This document shows positions 13,201-28,200 of a stretch of DNA of 64,000 nt, in pieces. This DNA is from Stercorarius parasiticus. Lineage: Eukaryota > Chordata > Aves > Charadriiformes > Stercorariidae. The position numbers and the translations under genes were made by a program. Where the stretch lies: contig VWZL01002062.1 of NCBI GenBank assembly GCA_013396915.1, positions 295,920 to 359,919 of the forward strand, written 5' to 3'. Within the stretch, counting starts at the first letter, position 1. Every line of letters begins with the position of its first letter. The notes beneath the pieces were generated by a model. The model was not told the origin of the DNA and ran no database searches. It worked only from the letters and a program-made list of their open reading frames with translations.

Positions 13201-16200
13201 AATAAAATTTGGGGCATGTCATTTTTCAGAAATTCAATCCAAAAATCTTCAAGAAGAAACAAAAGAATGGGAGCTCCACCAAGTCAAGCTGTCCCTACTG
13301 CTGTTGTGCTGTTGGTAGTAAGGATCGATCTCTTTCTGTGTGGGTGAGTGGGGTTTTTTGCTGCCTTTGAGCTAATGTGGTCATTTGGATAACTTGGGGG
13401 TTTAGCACAAAGGTCACATGTACAGCATTAGGTCTTATATTTGGATTCGTGTTTGGTTTTTTTCTCTCTTTGTTACAGGATTAGCTGGGGGGAAGGAAGT
13501 GGATTGGTATTAGTTCATGTCGCTAAAGCCAGAGCAGCTGGAAGCCGGGGCAGAGTGTGCTGCCCTGGTCAGTGGGAGGAGCTGTGAAGGGAAATAATGT
13601 GTTAGCACAGTTAATAAATGTAATTCAGCCCTATTTTCTTCCTATGTCTTTTACTCGTTCTCCATGTGAGTCTCTTAAGAAAAACACTTTACTGTTTCTC
13701 CGTGTTTAGCCCACCTACCCATTAATAGCTCTTAGATCTGGCTTTGTTAGTCTTTTGTGGGTGCGAGGAGAATATAGCAGGCCCAGGGTAGCTGTTCCTG
13801 AGCGTGTACATGGTTCATCTTTCTGCTTGGTTCTGGCTTCAATCCCCGGCTTCCATCTTTGCTATGGAAAGGAATGTGAAAGTGAATGAGGTTTTTAAGT
13901 ATACTTCCAGGTTTTCAACATCTAGTTTGAGTTTTACTTTAAAATCTACACATTGTTATTCTGGCTAAGAGAAGAGTAGCTATTCTTACATTTATAAATG
14001 CAAGACAGGTTGTTTGGCAACTGCAAAGGACAGGGAATAAATTTAACTGATTTGTAAAGCTTTGTCACGAGAACATGTGCCAAAACACACCAATTGCTAA
14101 CTGCAATCTACTATTTATAGATTCCAGAGCGATATTTATCCATCAATTGCTAAATGCATAACACTAAATCTGTTTCTGGCAATGCTACCAGTGCATACCC
14201 ATATCAAAGTATCCCTCTCAGTATATTTTACTTTCTATTTATACTATGATTTCATTTAGGGTGCCTGTTGAGGTTAGACTAGGTGGTACAGAGATGCGGA
14301 GTTATGGGCAGTCTTTGCCCCGAGGAGCTTAATAGATATGTATGCAACACAGACCTATGGAAACATAAAAGAAATAACTTATGAAGATGACTACCGCACT
14401 ACATCTGGGAACCTACGAGCATGAAACATCCTCCACCGCACTGACTTCTGCTTTGTTTCAGTCCGTTGGTTTAACATTAAAGAGCTTAGAATGTCTGATT
14501 TAGAACAGGTTGCTGGAAATTTTCATATGCGGTTCTTTATTACTAATCTGATTTATAAGTGTAGAGGAATCCTCTTTAAGAATACCAGTGAGTCAAATTC
14601 CCTTTGCTCTTGATAGGCTTCAGTTACTTAGACAAGTAGGCTGAGTGAGGACACAGAAACCTCATCTGTTTGCTGTCTTCCTCTTGTGCTGGCAGTTTGC
14701 AACACCCTTATCTCAGTAAAGCTTAGAATAGAGGCCATCTTTAGCATCTGTGGAATTACTTTTTGAGTGGTAGAGAGTGTTCAACAACTGCGATGTAAAG
14801 GCAAAGTTGGTTAAGAAGTTCAGTCTGTGTTTCAGAAAGGAGGGGAGGGTGGAATGTCAGCTCTTCTTCTCCAAAGCTGTTCTGTGCTAGCAGTGGAGTG
14901 GGTGAGTAGGTGCTTCAGACAGACCATCAGGCACACAGCTGTCTCCTGGCCAGCTCTTGTTTGGTGAATGTTGTTACGCTCTGGGAGAGAATTAATGTAA
15001 TGTTGTGGCATAGAACTTCTAAATTTCTGACTGTTGTTTCTTCTGTTTTAAGCTCACGTGTCTGAAACGGCCTTTAGTTGTCATACATGAGCTGTTTGAC
15101 AAGTCTATCATGGACATCTCCTGGTAAGTCGATGTCTGCTCTTTGTTACAAAAGCCAAAGTGTTGCTGTCATCTTTAGTTACATACATTAACTGGAAATT
15201 CCTTAAAACAGTACAGATTGTAGCTGTTGGAACACAAGTAATCGTTCCTGAAGTTTTTGATTCTGCTGCAACGTCTTTGGTAGTAACATTAGCAACTAGC
15301 ATGTGGTCACTTGAGATCGTGAAACATTAAAATTGAATAAAAACCAATGTATTTAGAACATGATGCAGTGAAATACCTGTGGAATGAGTTCCTACCACTT
15401 ATGATTCTCTGACACTGGTTTTTTTTATAGAATATGTACTTTACAACATGACGTGGTGGACCTTTAACTTCCTGTTTTCTATGTGCCGTGTGGATTTTGC
15501 CATGAAACTCAGTGAAGCACAATAAAAAGTTTTCAAAATCAAACCATTTTTCAGGCTAGGAAGCCAATAAGTGGAGTATTTCATGAGAACTGCTGCTATT
15601 GTTGTAGTACAATAGCTTTGAATACTTCCGTTTTCCTGTAGTGTTTTTTATTTCTCCATCTGCAATTTGCACATTTTTCATGGCATAAAGTCTTTGGGAG
15701 TAATAGCTGGTTAACATTTCGCAATTTCTGAGGAAATGGTTTTGTGGGATATTTGAGAGACAAAGGATCATCAGGAAGCTTGTTATTTTTTATCCTGTTT
15801 ACAAATTGAAATGTATAGCTAAAATGTCAATAATACAGAATGTTCCCAGAAACACGCTCCATTCTGAAAACAGAGTAAATTCAGAGAAGTCGGATACTAT
15901 TATATTGTTATAGCTGTCTCATTTCTATTTTAGAGTTTTAGACTTGGATCCATCATCGTAATATCTGAGCATGATTATGTTTTCATGGAACAATTGCTTG
16001 GATCCAGTGGTCAATAGGAGCTCAGTGATTTTGTCTGCTAAGCAAGATTTTGTCATTTTCTAACTTGGAGTAGCGTTGGTTAACCTAGTTAGACGATGCT
16101 GAGGCTAACTTTTGGATGTGGTCCTATCAGGGCACCAGCCACCACGAAAAAAGATGTTTTCAAACACTTCTAGCCATGATGCATGTAATACATTTTAAAG

Positions 16201-19200
16201 CCTTGTTGGACTAATTTGGGTAGGACTTCAGCGTTCTGCCTGCTTCCCTTTCTCTTCTGTTCTCTGTAACAAGTCATCTGTAAACCACTACGTCGCTGTC
16301 TCTGCGAACTCGGTAATTGAAAGTTACTGGGTTAGCAGTAAAAACTCGTCAAATATTATTTTTTTTCAAATGTGCACTAACAGGTTATATATGGAAGGTT
16401 ACCATTCCATTAGGACAGAATGTATAGTTTCTCCTCCCTCTCTCTTCCACCAAGAAAACCTTTTGAGACCTCCAGAAGAGGGTTACAATGTGTTGCCACA
16501 TACAAGAACATGTGCAGTTTGCTTAAAAACCCAAATGGTGAACAAGAACAAAATCAAACATTATGATCTTGCCTAGTACAAAGATTTTTGTACTGCTCAG
16601 ATGCACATCTTGCTTTTTTTTTTTCATTGCTGTCACTTCAGGTAATGATGATAGAGAAGTGGCATTTACCCAGCATTATACAGCTTCTCTCTTAAGGGTC
16701 TCATCCCTTCTCCTTCCTTTCTTTTTGTCTGGACTGTAAGCTCTTCAGAGGGATGGATTGTCTGGTACTTGTTTTCCATGCATGAGGAAGCTTTGTCTTC
16801 TATGGGCCCCAAGCAGCAGTTTATACAGCCTCAAAAGAAGCGTATTGATGGCTTACCGGCTGAAGGGCCCTTTCTTCTCCCAGTTCCGTTAGCACACAAA
16901 TTTTTTACATCTTTTGAATGAAGTACACTTATCATTTTCTCTCATTGTTATTGTGAACGCTATTGGTTTACCCCCGCAGAAAGGTTTTCATGGTGCTGAC
17001 CATGCCATGGGTAGATGTGCTGTTCTAATGGCACCTCCCTGTGTGCGGTCTCCAAAGGCATACGGGCACACGGACTCCTGCTGGCCCTCACCCTGTCTCC
17101 TTCCTGGCTCACTTCTTTGGTTCCACCAGTACTTGCTGTGATAATCTTATGCTAGATTTTTATCAAGCAATTTACCGTATTGCCCCTTTGCATCAATAAA
17201 AGAGATGGAAATAAAGGTCCATCTTTGTTTTCCTTCAGGACCCTGAATGGACTCGGTATCCTGGTGTGTTCCATGGACGGATCAGTGGCATTTCTGGACT
17301 TTTCCCAGGATGAACTTGGAGACCCACTCAGCGAGGAGGAAAAGGTACAGTAGGCACTCAGGGGGTATGTGATTATATTTAAGCCATGTATTGATTCGAT
17401 TAAAATATTGGATTATTTATAGAAGTATGTAGTGACTGATTCTGTATTACAGAAAAATATGTTCTTGTCTACTTCAGAAATCGTTAAAAAAGAGTAGTCA
17501 AGAAATACATTTGTGATATTAGTTTCTATTCTGGAAAGAAAGTCTATTTGGAAAACATCCACTTGCTTATACATCATTATACATTTGAAGTAATTATTTG
17601 GCCAAGGAAACAAGGAGTAGGTGCTTCAAAACACTTTGAAATTACTCTTTGACTTGCGTATATGCAAGTTTTTTTAAACTGATTGCTGTTGGCTGTTTTT
17701 TCCTCTCATTGCTATTAGCAACTAAAGCTTTGAATTCCAGTTATTCTACATATTGATGTAGTGTTAGCTGAAAATATAAAAAAAACCCCAATCTGTAGTG
17801 TATAAATGATAGGGAGGGCATTTGCATTTTATGGATTCCATCAGATTTGTGTGATTCCATTGCATTATAATTAGTGATGCCATGCTAGCAGTTGTAGTCA
17901 CTCTTTTTGTGTGTTACATTTTTAACGCCCACAGAGCAATATTCATCAGTCCACCTATGGGAAAAGCCTAGCTATAATGACTGAAGCTCAGTTGTCTACC
18001 ACCATTATTGAGAATCCGGAGATGCTCAAGTATCAGCAGAGGCAGCAGCAGCAGCAGGTGGAGCAGAAGAACGCCTCGCTGAGGGAAGCGTCCGGCACTG
18101 CAGCAGCGGCTCCCAAGGTGGCGAGCATGGTCAATGGGGAGAGTCTGGAGGACATCCGGAAGGTAGGGGTTCTGGATAGTCACTGTAGAGCGTCAAGGAC
18201 TGAGCCGATAAATATCAAACTGCTTGTGATCAAACTGATTTCTGCTTCCTTATTCGTGTTGACCGATGTCTTCCAACCCATGAATGGTCCAGTTGGCCTT
18301 AATGGGACTTGCTGAAAAGTTGAAGTGCTTTTAAGCAGAAGTAAGACTGTGCGAGAAAAGACTTGTGGATGTTTCTATGATGTGTGCAGAAAGGAAACCA
18401 AAGGTGGCTGATAACAGTCCAGTAGAACTCTGCTTCGGTTCCTCAATGAAGGAGGTTGAAAGCATTATTTAATTCTCTCCGAAACATAGAACACAACTCT
18501 TAATGAAGGATTCAGTATGCACGATGAGAATGTTTCGGACTTGACTCTCTAATGTGGAGAGAATCAGGATTCTTTTGTACTTTGTACTGTATGAACTTCT
18601 ACTTAAAAAACACCTACTATTGGTCCAAAAAAAGCTGTGGTATTGAAATACACTTGTAATAATAAAAATGTAGATTGCTTCTATGTATGCAATAATAGCA
18701 TGGTTCAAAGACAATATGGAAAAAAATCTTTGTTAACAGATTTTTAATTGAGGAGTATCTTTCACCTAATACACCTATTCTTGTCAGTTGGGGGAAAAAA
18801 GAGAAAAAACATTTCCTATTTATCAGAAATTACGATGAAATATATTTCCCAACAGAATCTCTTAAAAAAACAAGTTGAAACACGAACAGCAGATGGTCGG
18901 AGAAGGATCACGCCTCTCTGCATAGCTCAGCTGGACACTGGGTACGTTGGGAAGTTGTCTTTAAAATCCTTCTTCACCTTTATATCATTTTTTTTTTTCT
19001 TTTTCCTGATGCAAACTCAGAATTCTGACTTATTTTAATCTTACGGCATCTTAAAGCACTTGCTGAAAATACCTTGTGTATACTTATGGAACATAGTTTC
19101 AACCTATGTTCTCTTAGCTATAAGATCTCACTTCTAACAGAAAAGGCTAATTCTGAGTATCTACCGTTCTAGACGAGGGGGGAACACTCTAATGTGTTGC

Positions 19201-22200
19201 AGGTTCGTAGCTACATCAATACTGGCTTTAGCCTCCTTTCTGTATGAGAAGCACCTCTGCAAAGTTAGGTGGGGGTGGTTTGTTTGGGTTGTATATGTGT
19301 ATCCACATGTGGAAAAGGGAAGAATGGAACAAATAGTTTAGTTAAAATTACTCTTTTTCCATTATATTTACATTTTTTCTTTGAAGTGTTTTCGAGAAAT
19401 ATATTTGTTGTTTGTCTTTTTGTTTAGGGATTTTTCTACAGCATTTTTCAATAGCATCCCAATATCTGGATCTCTGTCTGGCTCAATGATGTCTTCTCAA
19501 AGTAACCAGCAGCTCATGTCATTAGATTCTAACGCTGTGAATTCCCTTAATACTTCAAAGCCTTCGGTAGAGCCGACAGCGGCCAGTATAAAACCAACAG
19601 ATGATGCAGCCAATAAAGATGGGTCAGTATTTGCAGTTTTGTTTTTCACTTGTATGACTCTGTTTAGTTTTTAATTCTTGTTTATGGTTCTATAATCAAG
19701 CCATTTTTAAAGTGGTTTCCTTAATGCAAAACTTCAAGAATATAATATTCCTGAAAACGTCAAGATTTGATTAGTATTTGGCTACTTCAAATAGTGATAA
19801 ATCAGTAATGAGTGGATCCACGTGCATAGTTCTAGAAATGCACTTCAGTGCCATGAGGTGCACGGTTGATTGCCAATGCTCTAACAAATTGACTTCCTTA
19901 GAGATTACTGGGTTGCTATTAGTAAATAATGGAAGGTTTTCCAGCAGTGGAAATAATGAAGCCTGTTTTCCATCAAATTCTGTCCCGTATCCTGTAGATC
20001 TCTCCTCAAACATGGTAATGCTTCTTCCCTGTGTAACGGTCCCTTCAGATGGGGGCGAGCACGGTGACAGTGACTTGGCAATGCACATACGCTCATTGGC
20101 CAGTGTGTCTTCCAAATTATTATGGAACGACTAAATTTCACTTGCTTTTCCCTCCATGGTAACACTGACTTGGTTTCTCCTCCGCAATGTGTTTTTATAG
20201 CGTTTCTAAGAGCACAGTGTCATTGGAACCTCTACCATTCTATCAAATTTAGTTGAAATTGGCCACAGATTAAAAAATGGGTGGGCAGACTATGAGAAAT
20301 GATTGACAGATGAAACGATTAGGTCTCCTTTTCTTTGGAAACGGGGCTACTAACTGCTTTTTAGTACAAACATCAGTTATCTTAGAGCCATTCTTTCTTC
20401 CAATTCATTCTCTCTATAAAGTAAACAGCTATTCAAATAGCAGATCCCTGGAATGCTTTAGTGTGGGGAAAACACATTCCTTTCCCGTGGAGTTGTGCTT
20501 GGGAAGGCCTAATAATTAGTTTGGATTCTTCAACAACAAAATCAAAACCTGGCTTGAATTGTTTCAGCCCAAATTGTTTGCTTGATAAACAGTGGAATGT
20601 AATCTTGTAATGGAATATATTTGGTAACCCGAACAAGGGGTAAAACCAGGAACCCCAGTCATCATTTAAAGTAGCGATTCTTTCCCTTTGGGTATATAAG
20701 TACCAGCTGAAAGTGTCATTTAATTCCTGAATTAAAAATACATAATGAATGATTAGGGTATTTTAATCTAGATAGATCTGTGTGGACACATGAAGCTCTT
20801 GGCTCTGACAGGTGTCATGAACGGCTTTTGAGAATAGGCAAAGCTTGCAGGATGCTGGTGCACGAGGAGAAAAAGCACGTCCGAATTCACGTGTGTATCT
20901 GAGCGAAAGGTTTTCAGGATGGCTTCTGGCCAGCGTAGTGAATGCTAGCTAGTTGTTATGAGCAATGCAGGTTACTAATACTAAATTTCTTTCAATCGTT
21001 GTCTTCCTGTCCCTTTTATCGACAGTGTAATTGCTACCTCTGCCTCCACTGCTCCTCCTGCGTCGTCTTCCTCTGTGCTGACAACTCCATCCAAGATCGA
21101 GCCTATGAAAGCGTTTGATTCTAGATTCACAGAACGATCCAAAGCCACCTCAGGGACTGCTGTTGTGACAAATGCAAATCAGACTGTTGTGGACAGGTAA
21201 GGCATAGCCTGGGGGCAAAGGAAAAAGGAGGATAGCACTGTAGAGAGTTAAAATGCTGACTCTCGGTGATGAGGATGTCATGGTGCTGGCACTCTAGAAT
21301 TGTCCTGGGTCTTTTCCACAATCGGAAGGAAGGAGCTGGCTGTGAATAGGTGAGTTCTTTGATGGCGTTAACCCTTTGTACATTTGTCCCTGGCATTTGG
21401 GATCAAGCAAACTCTTCAAAATATTCTGAGTTAAAACTATTGTTGCAAGATGCTGTGTGTGCGCTGCCTCCATGTGTGGCCGCAGCGTCTGTGCTGCTCA
21501 GAAGCAGAAGGAGCCAGCCTGCATCTCTGAACAGGAGTGAGATTTCCTTCAGGATAAATTACCATGCATGTCTGCATGTCTGCAGACGGCCTATCATCAT
21601 AACAGCTGCCGTTGTATTTCAGCTTTATGCCTTGAAGGCAAGCAGAGAAGACGCTTTGATTTTAAGAGGTTTTGGCTCTAGATCCACATGATTTTAAAAA
21701 AAAAAAAAAAAAGGCAAGCCTTTGGTTTTGTGACATAGTGTGTTATGGCGTTAAGTATTCCTGCCTCACCAAAACAAAGGATAGAAAAAAGAGCAGTCTT
21801 GAGAAAGAAGCATATAGTTCCTCAACTTATTATTACCAATGAAATGTGTTTTCACTAAATACCTCAATATTTTTATGGCAAAGGGTTTAACCATATGATT
21901 CAGAAGAAAGTTATATTAAATTACTCTCATAATTGCCTCTAATGTGTCAGTAAAGTATGGCTAGAAGTGTATTGTTTGGCATAATGCAGATGCCAAAAAA
22001 ACAAAGGTTTGGTTATGCAAAATATTTCTAAGAAGCCAAGTGGTTATGGATGAATAAATGGCAAAACATTGTTGTGAGTTAATAACCAGCTATTGGAGGG
22101 AATGGGAAGACTATGATTAAATGACCTATTTTAGTGTATAGTAGTTAACAAAAGAGTTCTCAGAGATTTGTACTTCGTTGTCTTTAGTTATATTGTATTC

Positions 22201-25200
22201 CTGGAATGGAAAATGGAGCAGTGAGGTCATTTGTATGGTTTGCAGATATGCATCTTACTTACAGTAGTCAGAACTGAATAGGACAACTTTTGGGGATGGA
22301 CAACAGAATGAGAAATGAAGTTCTGCGCGCGTAAGCAGAAAGCGTAACGTCCGTTGGAGGGGAGAAGGTGAACTACTCTCGCGTCTCCCAGAGTGCTGAG
22401 CTATCTGTATCAACCCAGGGAAAGAGATCTGGTTTGAATTGGAACTGAATGCTAAAATGAAGTTATTTACAGCTTTATCCCGTTGCTAACTGCTAGTTTG
22501 ATTAATTTTTTTAAAGGAGAGAGTATGTCTGGTCAGCTTATACATCTGTATTGCACATTGTACTTCTGCAGAGGATTTGCCGTTCCTCTTTGGCTTCCTC
22601 CTCTTGCCTTTGTGCGTTTTGAAATACACTCAAACAAGTCTAAGAATTATCTTCTTACAAGAATGCAGTGTGTAGGATATATGGCAGCTTTTGGAATCAA
22701 CTTATATAAAACGTGAACACTTTTTTTTACTTGCTCAGACTGAAGGATCAGAATTTAATTAAAGACAATAAGCCCAAGGATATTCTGGAGAGCAGCAGTG
22801 ACAGTGAAGAGAAGGTTCCAGCTGCTAAACCACTCAGTGCACCCAAACGGAAACTGGAGCTTGAGGGAGAAACAGTGGAAAAGAAGAAGAAAGGAAGGCC
22901 TCGAAAAGACTCCAGACTTGTACCAGTAACTTTAACTGTTCAGGTGAAATAAATAAGATTAATTGTGGCTTTCAGTGTTCATTTAATAAAGTCAGTCCCA
23001 TGTTGGCTTGTTCCACCACGTCAGGGAAACACAAGTAGTATCAGTCCCTCGGAATTTTTAGCCATCCCTCTTCCTTGCCTTGAAACTTATTCTTTTTAAA
23101 ATTTAAGATTATAAAAAGCAGATGCACATGGTGTGGCAAACGTGTCTATCCTTTCTGTAAACACGCGGCTACTTACTGAATGGTACGGGCACGCTAAGTA
23201 GCCATAGCCTGCCGAATGCATGTAGAACCAAATGAAGCGCCGTCGGTTTCTGGTGCTCTTTGATGGAGAGCGGCCCGAGCACAAGAGCGTGACTTGGACG
23301 TGGTGACTTAAGTGGTTATGAATGTCCTCGGAACTGCGAAGAAGTAAGGTGCAGTACAGTTTCCATCATCTTAGGGCACGTAGATCCCTCTGTGTTCAGT
23401 ATTCAGAGCTCAGCTTTTCCATGCAATATACCAGAATTTCCATCAACTAGTTGCAGCTGCAAATGGGAGGGGGTATTAAAAAAAAAAAAAAAGACCAGAT
23501 CTACTTTGTTTTGTTTTTTTTTTTTAATTCTTAGAAGCTATCTTAAAAATTTGTATTTATACAACTAATTGGAAAAAGATTAATATTTACAATTGGCATT
23601 ATTTGTAATTTTTTTTTAAAAATTTCTCTTTCAAATGAATCTGTGTTATAGAATATCACTGTTTTTAACTTTTTTAATGGAAAAATTTAACTATTTCTGC
23701 AATATTTTTTTTTCCAGTCCCCAGCTGCACTGGCCTCTGAGAAGGATGCTGCTTGCATCTCTGCACCAGCATTAGCACTTAAACTGCCAACCCCAATCCC
23801 ACAGAAATCGTTTACTTTGCAAGTAAGTGGACTATAAGGGGAAAAAATGCTTAATACATTTTTTTTAAAAAATCCTGCCTTTTTATATTCTTAGATTATT
23901 CAGATCCTTTGATAAATTGTTTTAATACGTGTATTTGTTCAAGCAAGCAAGATGCTATACTTAAGCTTCTAAGAATATGACTCTATGAGAAAAGTTAATG
24001 GCAAATGAGCTAGAAATAGGACAGTTCTGAAGTCGCTAAACTTCAAAGACGACCCTCTGGTTCCACAGTCCCTCCTCCTGGCTAAGCAAAGTGTCGTGAC
24101 GCTCGGAGTCTCCGCGGGGCGCAACTGCTGCACTGTTAGTACAGCCATGCTGGTAGGACACTGCTGAAGAGAAAAAAACAAGTATTTTCTGAGAGCTCTC
24201 TGGAGGTGCTCTACATCTGAAGAGACTGGCAAATAGTATTACTTTTAGGTATTTATGAAATAATTCTTCTGCATGTTTAGGCTGTGGCAGTCTGGTTCTA
24301 ATTGCAAGATTGTCAGGAGGCTGGACACATCTAGAGTTGATCTGGTGCCCTTAATTAGGAAGCATAGACTAGCGCAGCCTTTCTTTATTCTTGTGCCCTG
24401 AATACAAAGAAATGATTTCTGTTCTAGCCAAGACTATATTTTCAGAGGTCTGCTTCTTTTGAAGTACCGCAGCATATTTTGAAGCCACTTTAAACAGAGG
24501 ATGCCATACTTAAATCCGTTCTTAAAGACGTAATTGTTTTGGATCCAACAGTAGCTGCTGCTTTTTTGATTAGTTCTTTTCCTCTTCCAAAAAGTGTTCT
24601 ATTTTTTGTATTTCAGGTAAGTTCAGATCCATCAATGTACCTTGAAGTGGAGAATGAAATGACCACAGTGGGAGGCTCAAAGTTGAGCAGGTTAAAGTGT
24701 AATCGAGAAGGAAAGGAATGGGAGACGGTGCTCACCAGTCGGATTCTCACTGCCGCGGGAAGCTGGTAAGGGAATGTATTGTGGAGGAAGACGGGCCTGG
24801 AAGCCAGAAAACGTTTTTAGGGGTACAAAAGTATACTTCACAGGAAGTTGATTACACCTAAATCCACATATTTACAAATAAGTAGAGACTTTCACGATAC
24901 CTTTCTCTGCTTGCTTAGAGAAGTTGATTAACTGGATCACTTCTGTTAGGGACTCTTGTGATTCTTTGGGCTTGGCTCAAGTTGTCCTGTTTCTCTTGCA
25001 GCTGACCTGGTCTGATACACTGGTGCTCTTAAATTCTTAGCCTGTAGAGTTCTTTGTAGGGATTCTCACTTAGTTCTGTTGGCTACTGCTATTTGCTGGT
25101 TTTATCACCCACTATCGTAATTTTTCCTTTCTAATAAATGTTTTGTGCCTAAAAATATGTACTGCTCTTGGTCTTAAGACCAGTTTCACTGCAAGTATTA

Positions 25201-28200
25201 GCTCTGTGCAGTCTTAAAGCATCACAGATTCTCATTAGCCAGTTACAACTGTTTTCCTGTGTATTTACATTTCCTCTTTAAATTTCTTCATTAAAGTTGA
25301 CTTAATCATGGCAAGTGACAGTTGTTCAAGTGCTAACGACTAAAGAATGAAAAATTTGAAACAGGATGTTTTGTGACATAGAAGTATTTTCCTGAGTCTT
25401 CTGCTATTTTGTTCCTTACTTTTCTGCACTTTGCTTAGTTCCAACCTCAGAGTTTAAATTGAAACTGTATTTCTGAAGCCTGAGACACGTCCAGGTCTAA
25501 AAACAAAGCAGCAGATTTTAAAGCTAAATACAAGCGCAAGCCTGAAGAGGAGCTTGTGTATACCCAAAAGCTTTTCTGATATTTCCAGCTGTGCCCCTGG
25601 GTCTAACAAAAGACACTGTCTCTGCCTGCAAACCTTCTCTTGCCCATCTCCATAGACCAGCCTAGTTATAACCAAATCAAGGAAGCATAGAACGCATTTA
25701 TATCTAATCTGGCTAGTTTTTGACCTTTTCTTTTGGTACCCAGGATTTTTTTCTAAAGCTGTAATAGTTACATTTTTGGGAATTAGCCCAAGCTGTATGA
25801 TAACTTACGCAATCAGGTCGGTTTTATGCTACTTGCATTTCACAAAATGTAAATGTTTCTTTTTGATTTTTTTTTTATTTTTTTTAGTGAGATTGTAAGT
25901 GTAGCCTGTGAGAAACGAACATTGTCGGTATTTTCAGCTTGTGGTCGTCGCCTTCTTCCTCCTATAATATTGAATACACCCATTTCCACCCTGCATTGCA
26001 CGGGTTCTTACATCATGGCTCTCACCACTGCTGCTACGCTCTCTGTTTGGTAAGTCCCCGTCAGCCGGCTCGTTTCTAGAGGTAACTCTGGTGAGTTGTG
26101 TCAGTGCGTTGCTGTTCACACTGAGGCTTAAACTAAACCAGACCTGAACACAAGTCTATTTTTGGATGCAATATGAAGAATTAATTGGGCAGGACTTGAA
26201 TCCTTGCCTTCTCTGTTCTTGGGTGGTCCGTGATACTGAATTTGGTTCTACAGGGAAGACAGATGATCAGCTAGAAGTTACTAGATTAAACAGCCTCTCT
26301 CGGATAGGCTTGTGTCATGCAGATGGAATGGATTGAGGAGGGGAAAAAGGAAAAATGTGGATATTTCCAACTTTCATCATACCTAGTCAATAAAGTACAT
26401 GAGTTTCAGAGTTAGAAGTGCTCTATCCAGCCTCAAGATACTGAGAAAAAAATGCAGTACTTGTTTACAGTTGTTGAATTTAACCTAATGTCTCATGCAA
26501 GGCAGAGCTCCTGAACGAGTTATTTGGATCCTTCTTTTAATGAGGTTTCCTGATAAAAGCTGTTCAATGCTATTGACTTCTGTCTTGCCGTAAGCTGTTT
26601 GAGTTTGCCAAAAACATTTTGTCAAAGCAGTGAAGAAGAAAATGTCAAAACCAAAAAAATCCAAACTCACAACCCCCCTTTACTTTGTCATGAATATTGA
26701 AGAAGTACATTTGTTAAATGACTTTGTAGCATTCAGTTGCTTGTAAACTGCAGACTTTTCCTTTTATCTCTTTCAGGGATGTTCACAAGCAGACAGCCAT
26801 TGTTAGAGATGAGTCTTTGCAAACAATATTTTCAGGTAATAAACAGGGTCATTAAGTTACCAACCTTTGAGCCCACGTGTACTATTCAGTGCCATTTATG
26901 AGTGTGCTGAGATTTTACGAAACCTGAAAAGCCTAAACAAATTATTTTCCTTTGTTGTTATGTAATAAAAGGAAGTCATTGGCAATGTTGCAATACAGTA
27001 GAAATAACTGAGATGAGAATATCAACGGGTAACAGACTTGTACAAGATTCTGTAGCTTATTATATTGTGGCTTGCTTCTGAATGTGAAAATTCAGTGTTG
27101 TGAAGATCACAAACCAAATATTTTATGTAAATCTGCTATTACAGCAATTTCTCTGTGGGTACTTTGCATGCATATTATCTTAATGGTGAACAACAACTGA
27201 TTATTTCAGATTCATTATTTCAAAATCCTCAGTTTCTAGCGTTGCCATTTTCTGGAATGAAAAGAATTATCAAAAAAAGCAGTGTTTTGGAGCATATTGG
27301 CTTCTATTTTAGCGTTAATCCATACAGTACTCATCAAAACTAGCTGGAGAAGTAGTTGTACTAGCAGTTTGCAGATGTCCGTGTTAGAAGTTACATGCAC
27401 AAACCCTGGGCCTGGGATATGCTGGGAAATGAGAGACTCCAGCTATCCCACTTACACCTTCTGAGACAGCACATTTTCTAAGGATGCTAGACTTTAGAAT
27501 TTTAACTTAACGGGATAAAGAAAGGTAAAAGGCTTCTTGGGTTATGGAAGAGATGGCAGAATTGCTGAAGATTGCCCCTAGATATGGAGAACGTTTCCAA
27601 TTAAGCCAATGTTCTGTACAAATTGCAGCATCAAGGTTGATAATGTATTTTGCAGAAGAGTGATTTTAATGCTACTGCAGCGAGCCTGATGCTCACTGTC
27701 ATTATCTTGTGTTTTGACCTTCCTTATCAGTGCCTGAGAATAACATTTACCTCACCTTTTTCTGTTGTTTGCTATGACTGGTAATTAATGGTGGATAGCA
27801 TTTTTTACCATTGTGAATGTTATGCAAGACTCGAAAAGCAATACCTTGGTCTGACTTGACTTGTAGGAAGCGATGCAACTGTCTCTCAGATCTTGCTAAC
27901 TCAGCATGGTATACCTGTAATGAGCATGTCCGATGGAAAGGCGTACTGTTTTAATCCTTCTCTTTCTACGTGGTAAGTTATATATTATTTCCTGCTTTGA
28001 TAACTTAGCTGAACTGACGTGTATTCTGATTTACTGTCTCACTCCATATTTTGAAGGTTAGCCTGAGTAGGATCACACTCCAGGCTTAGTTTTGCTGTAG
28101 TTAACCAGTGTATGTCTTTATTATATTATTAATTAAATTATATTGTTTAATTAAAAATGAAAAAGTTAAACTACAGCTTACTTTATCACACTATCTGCCA

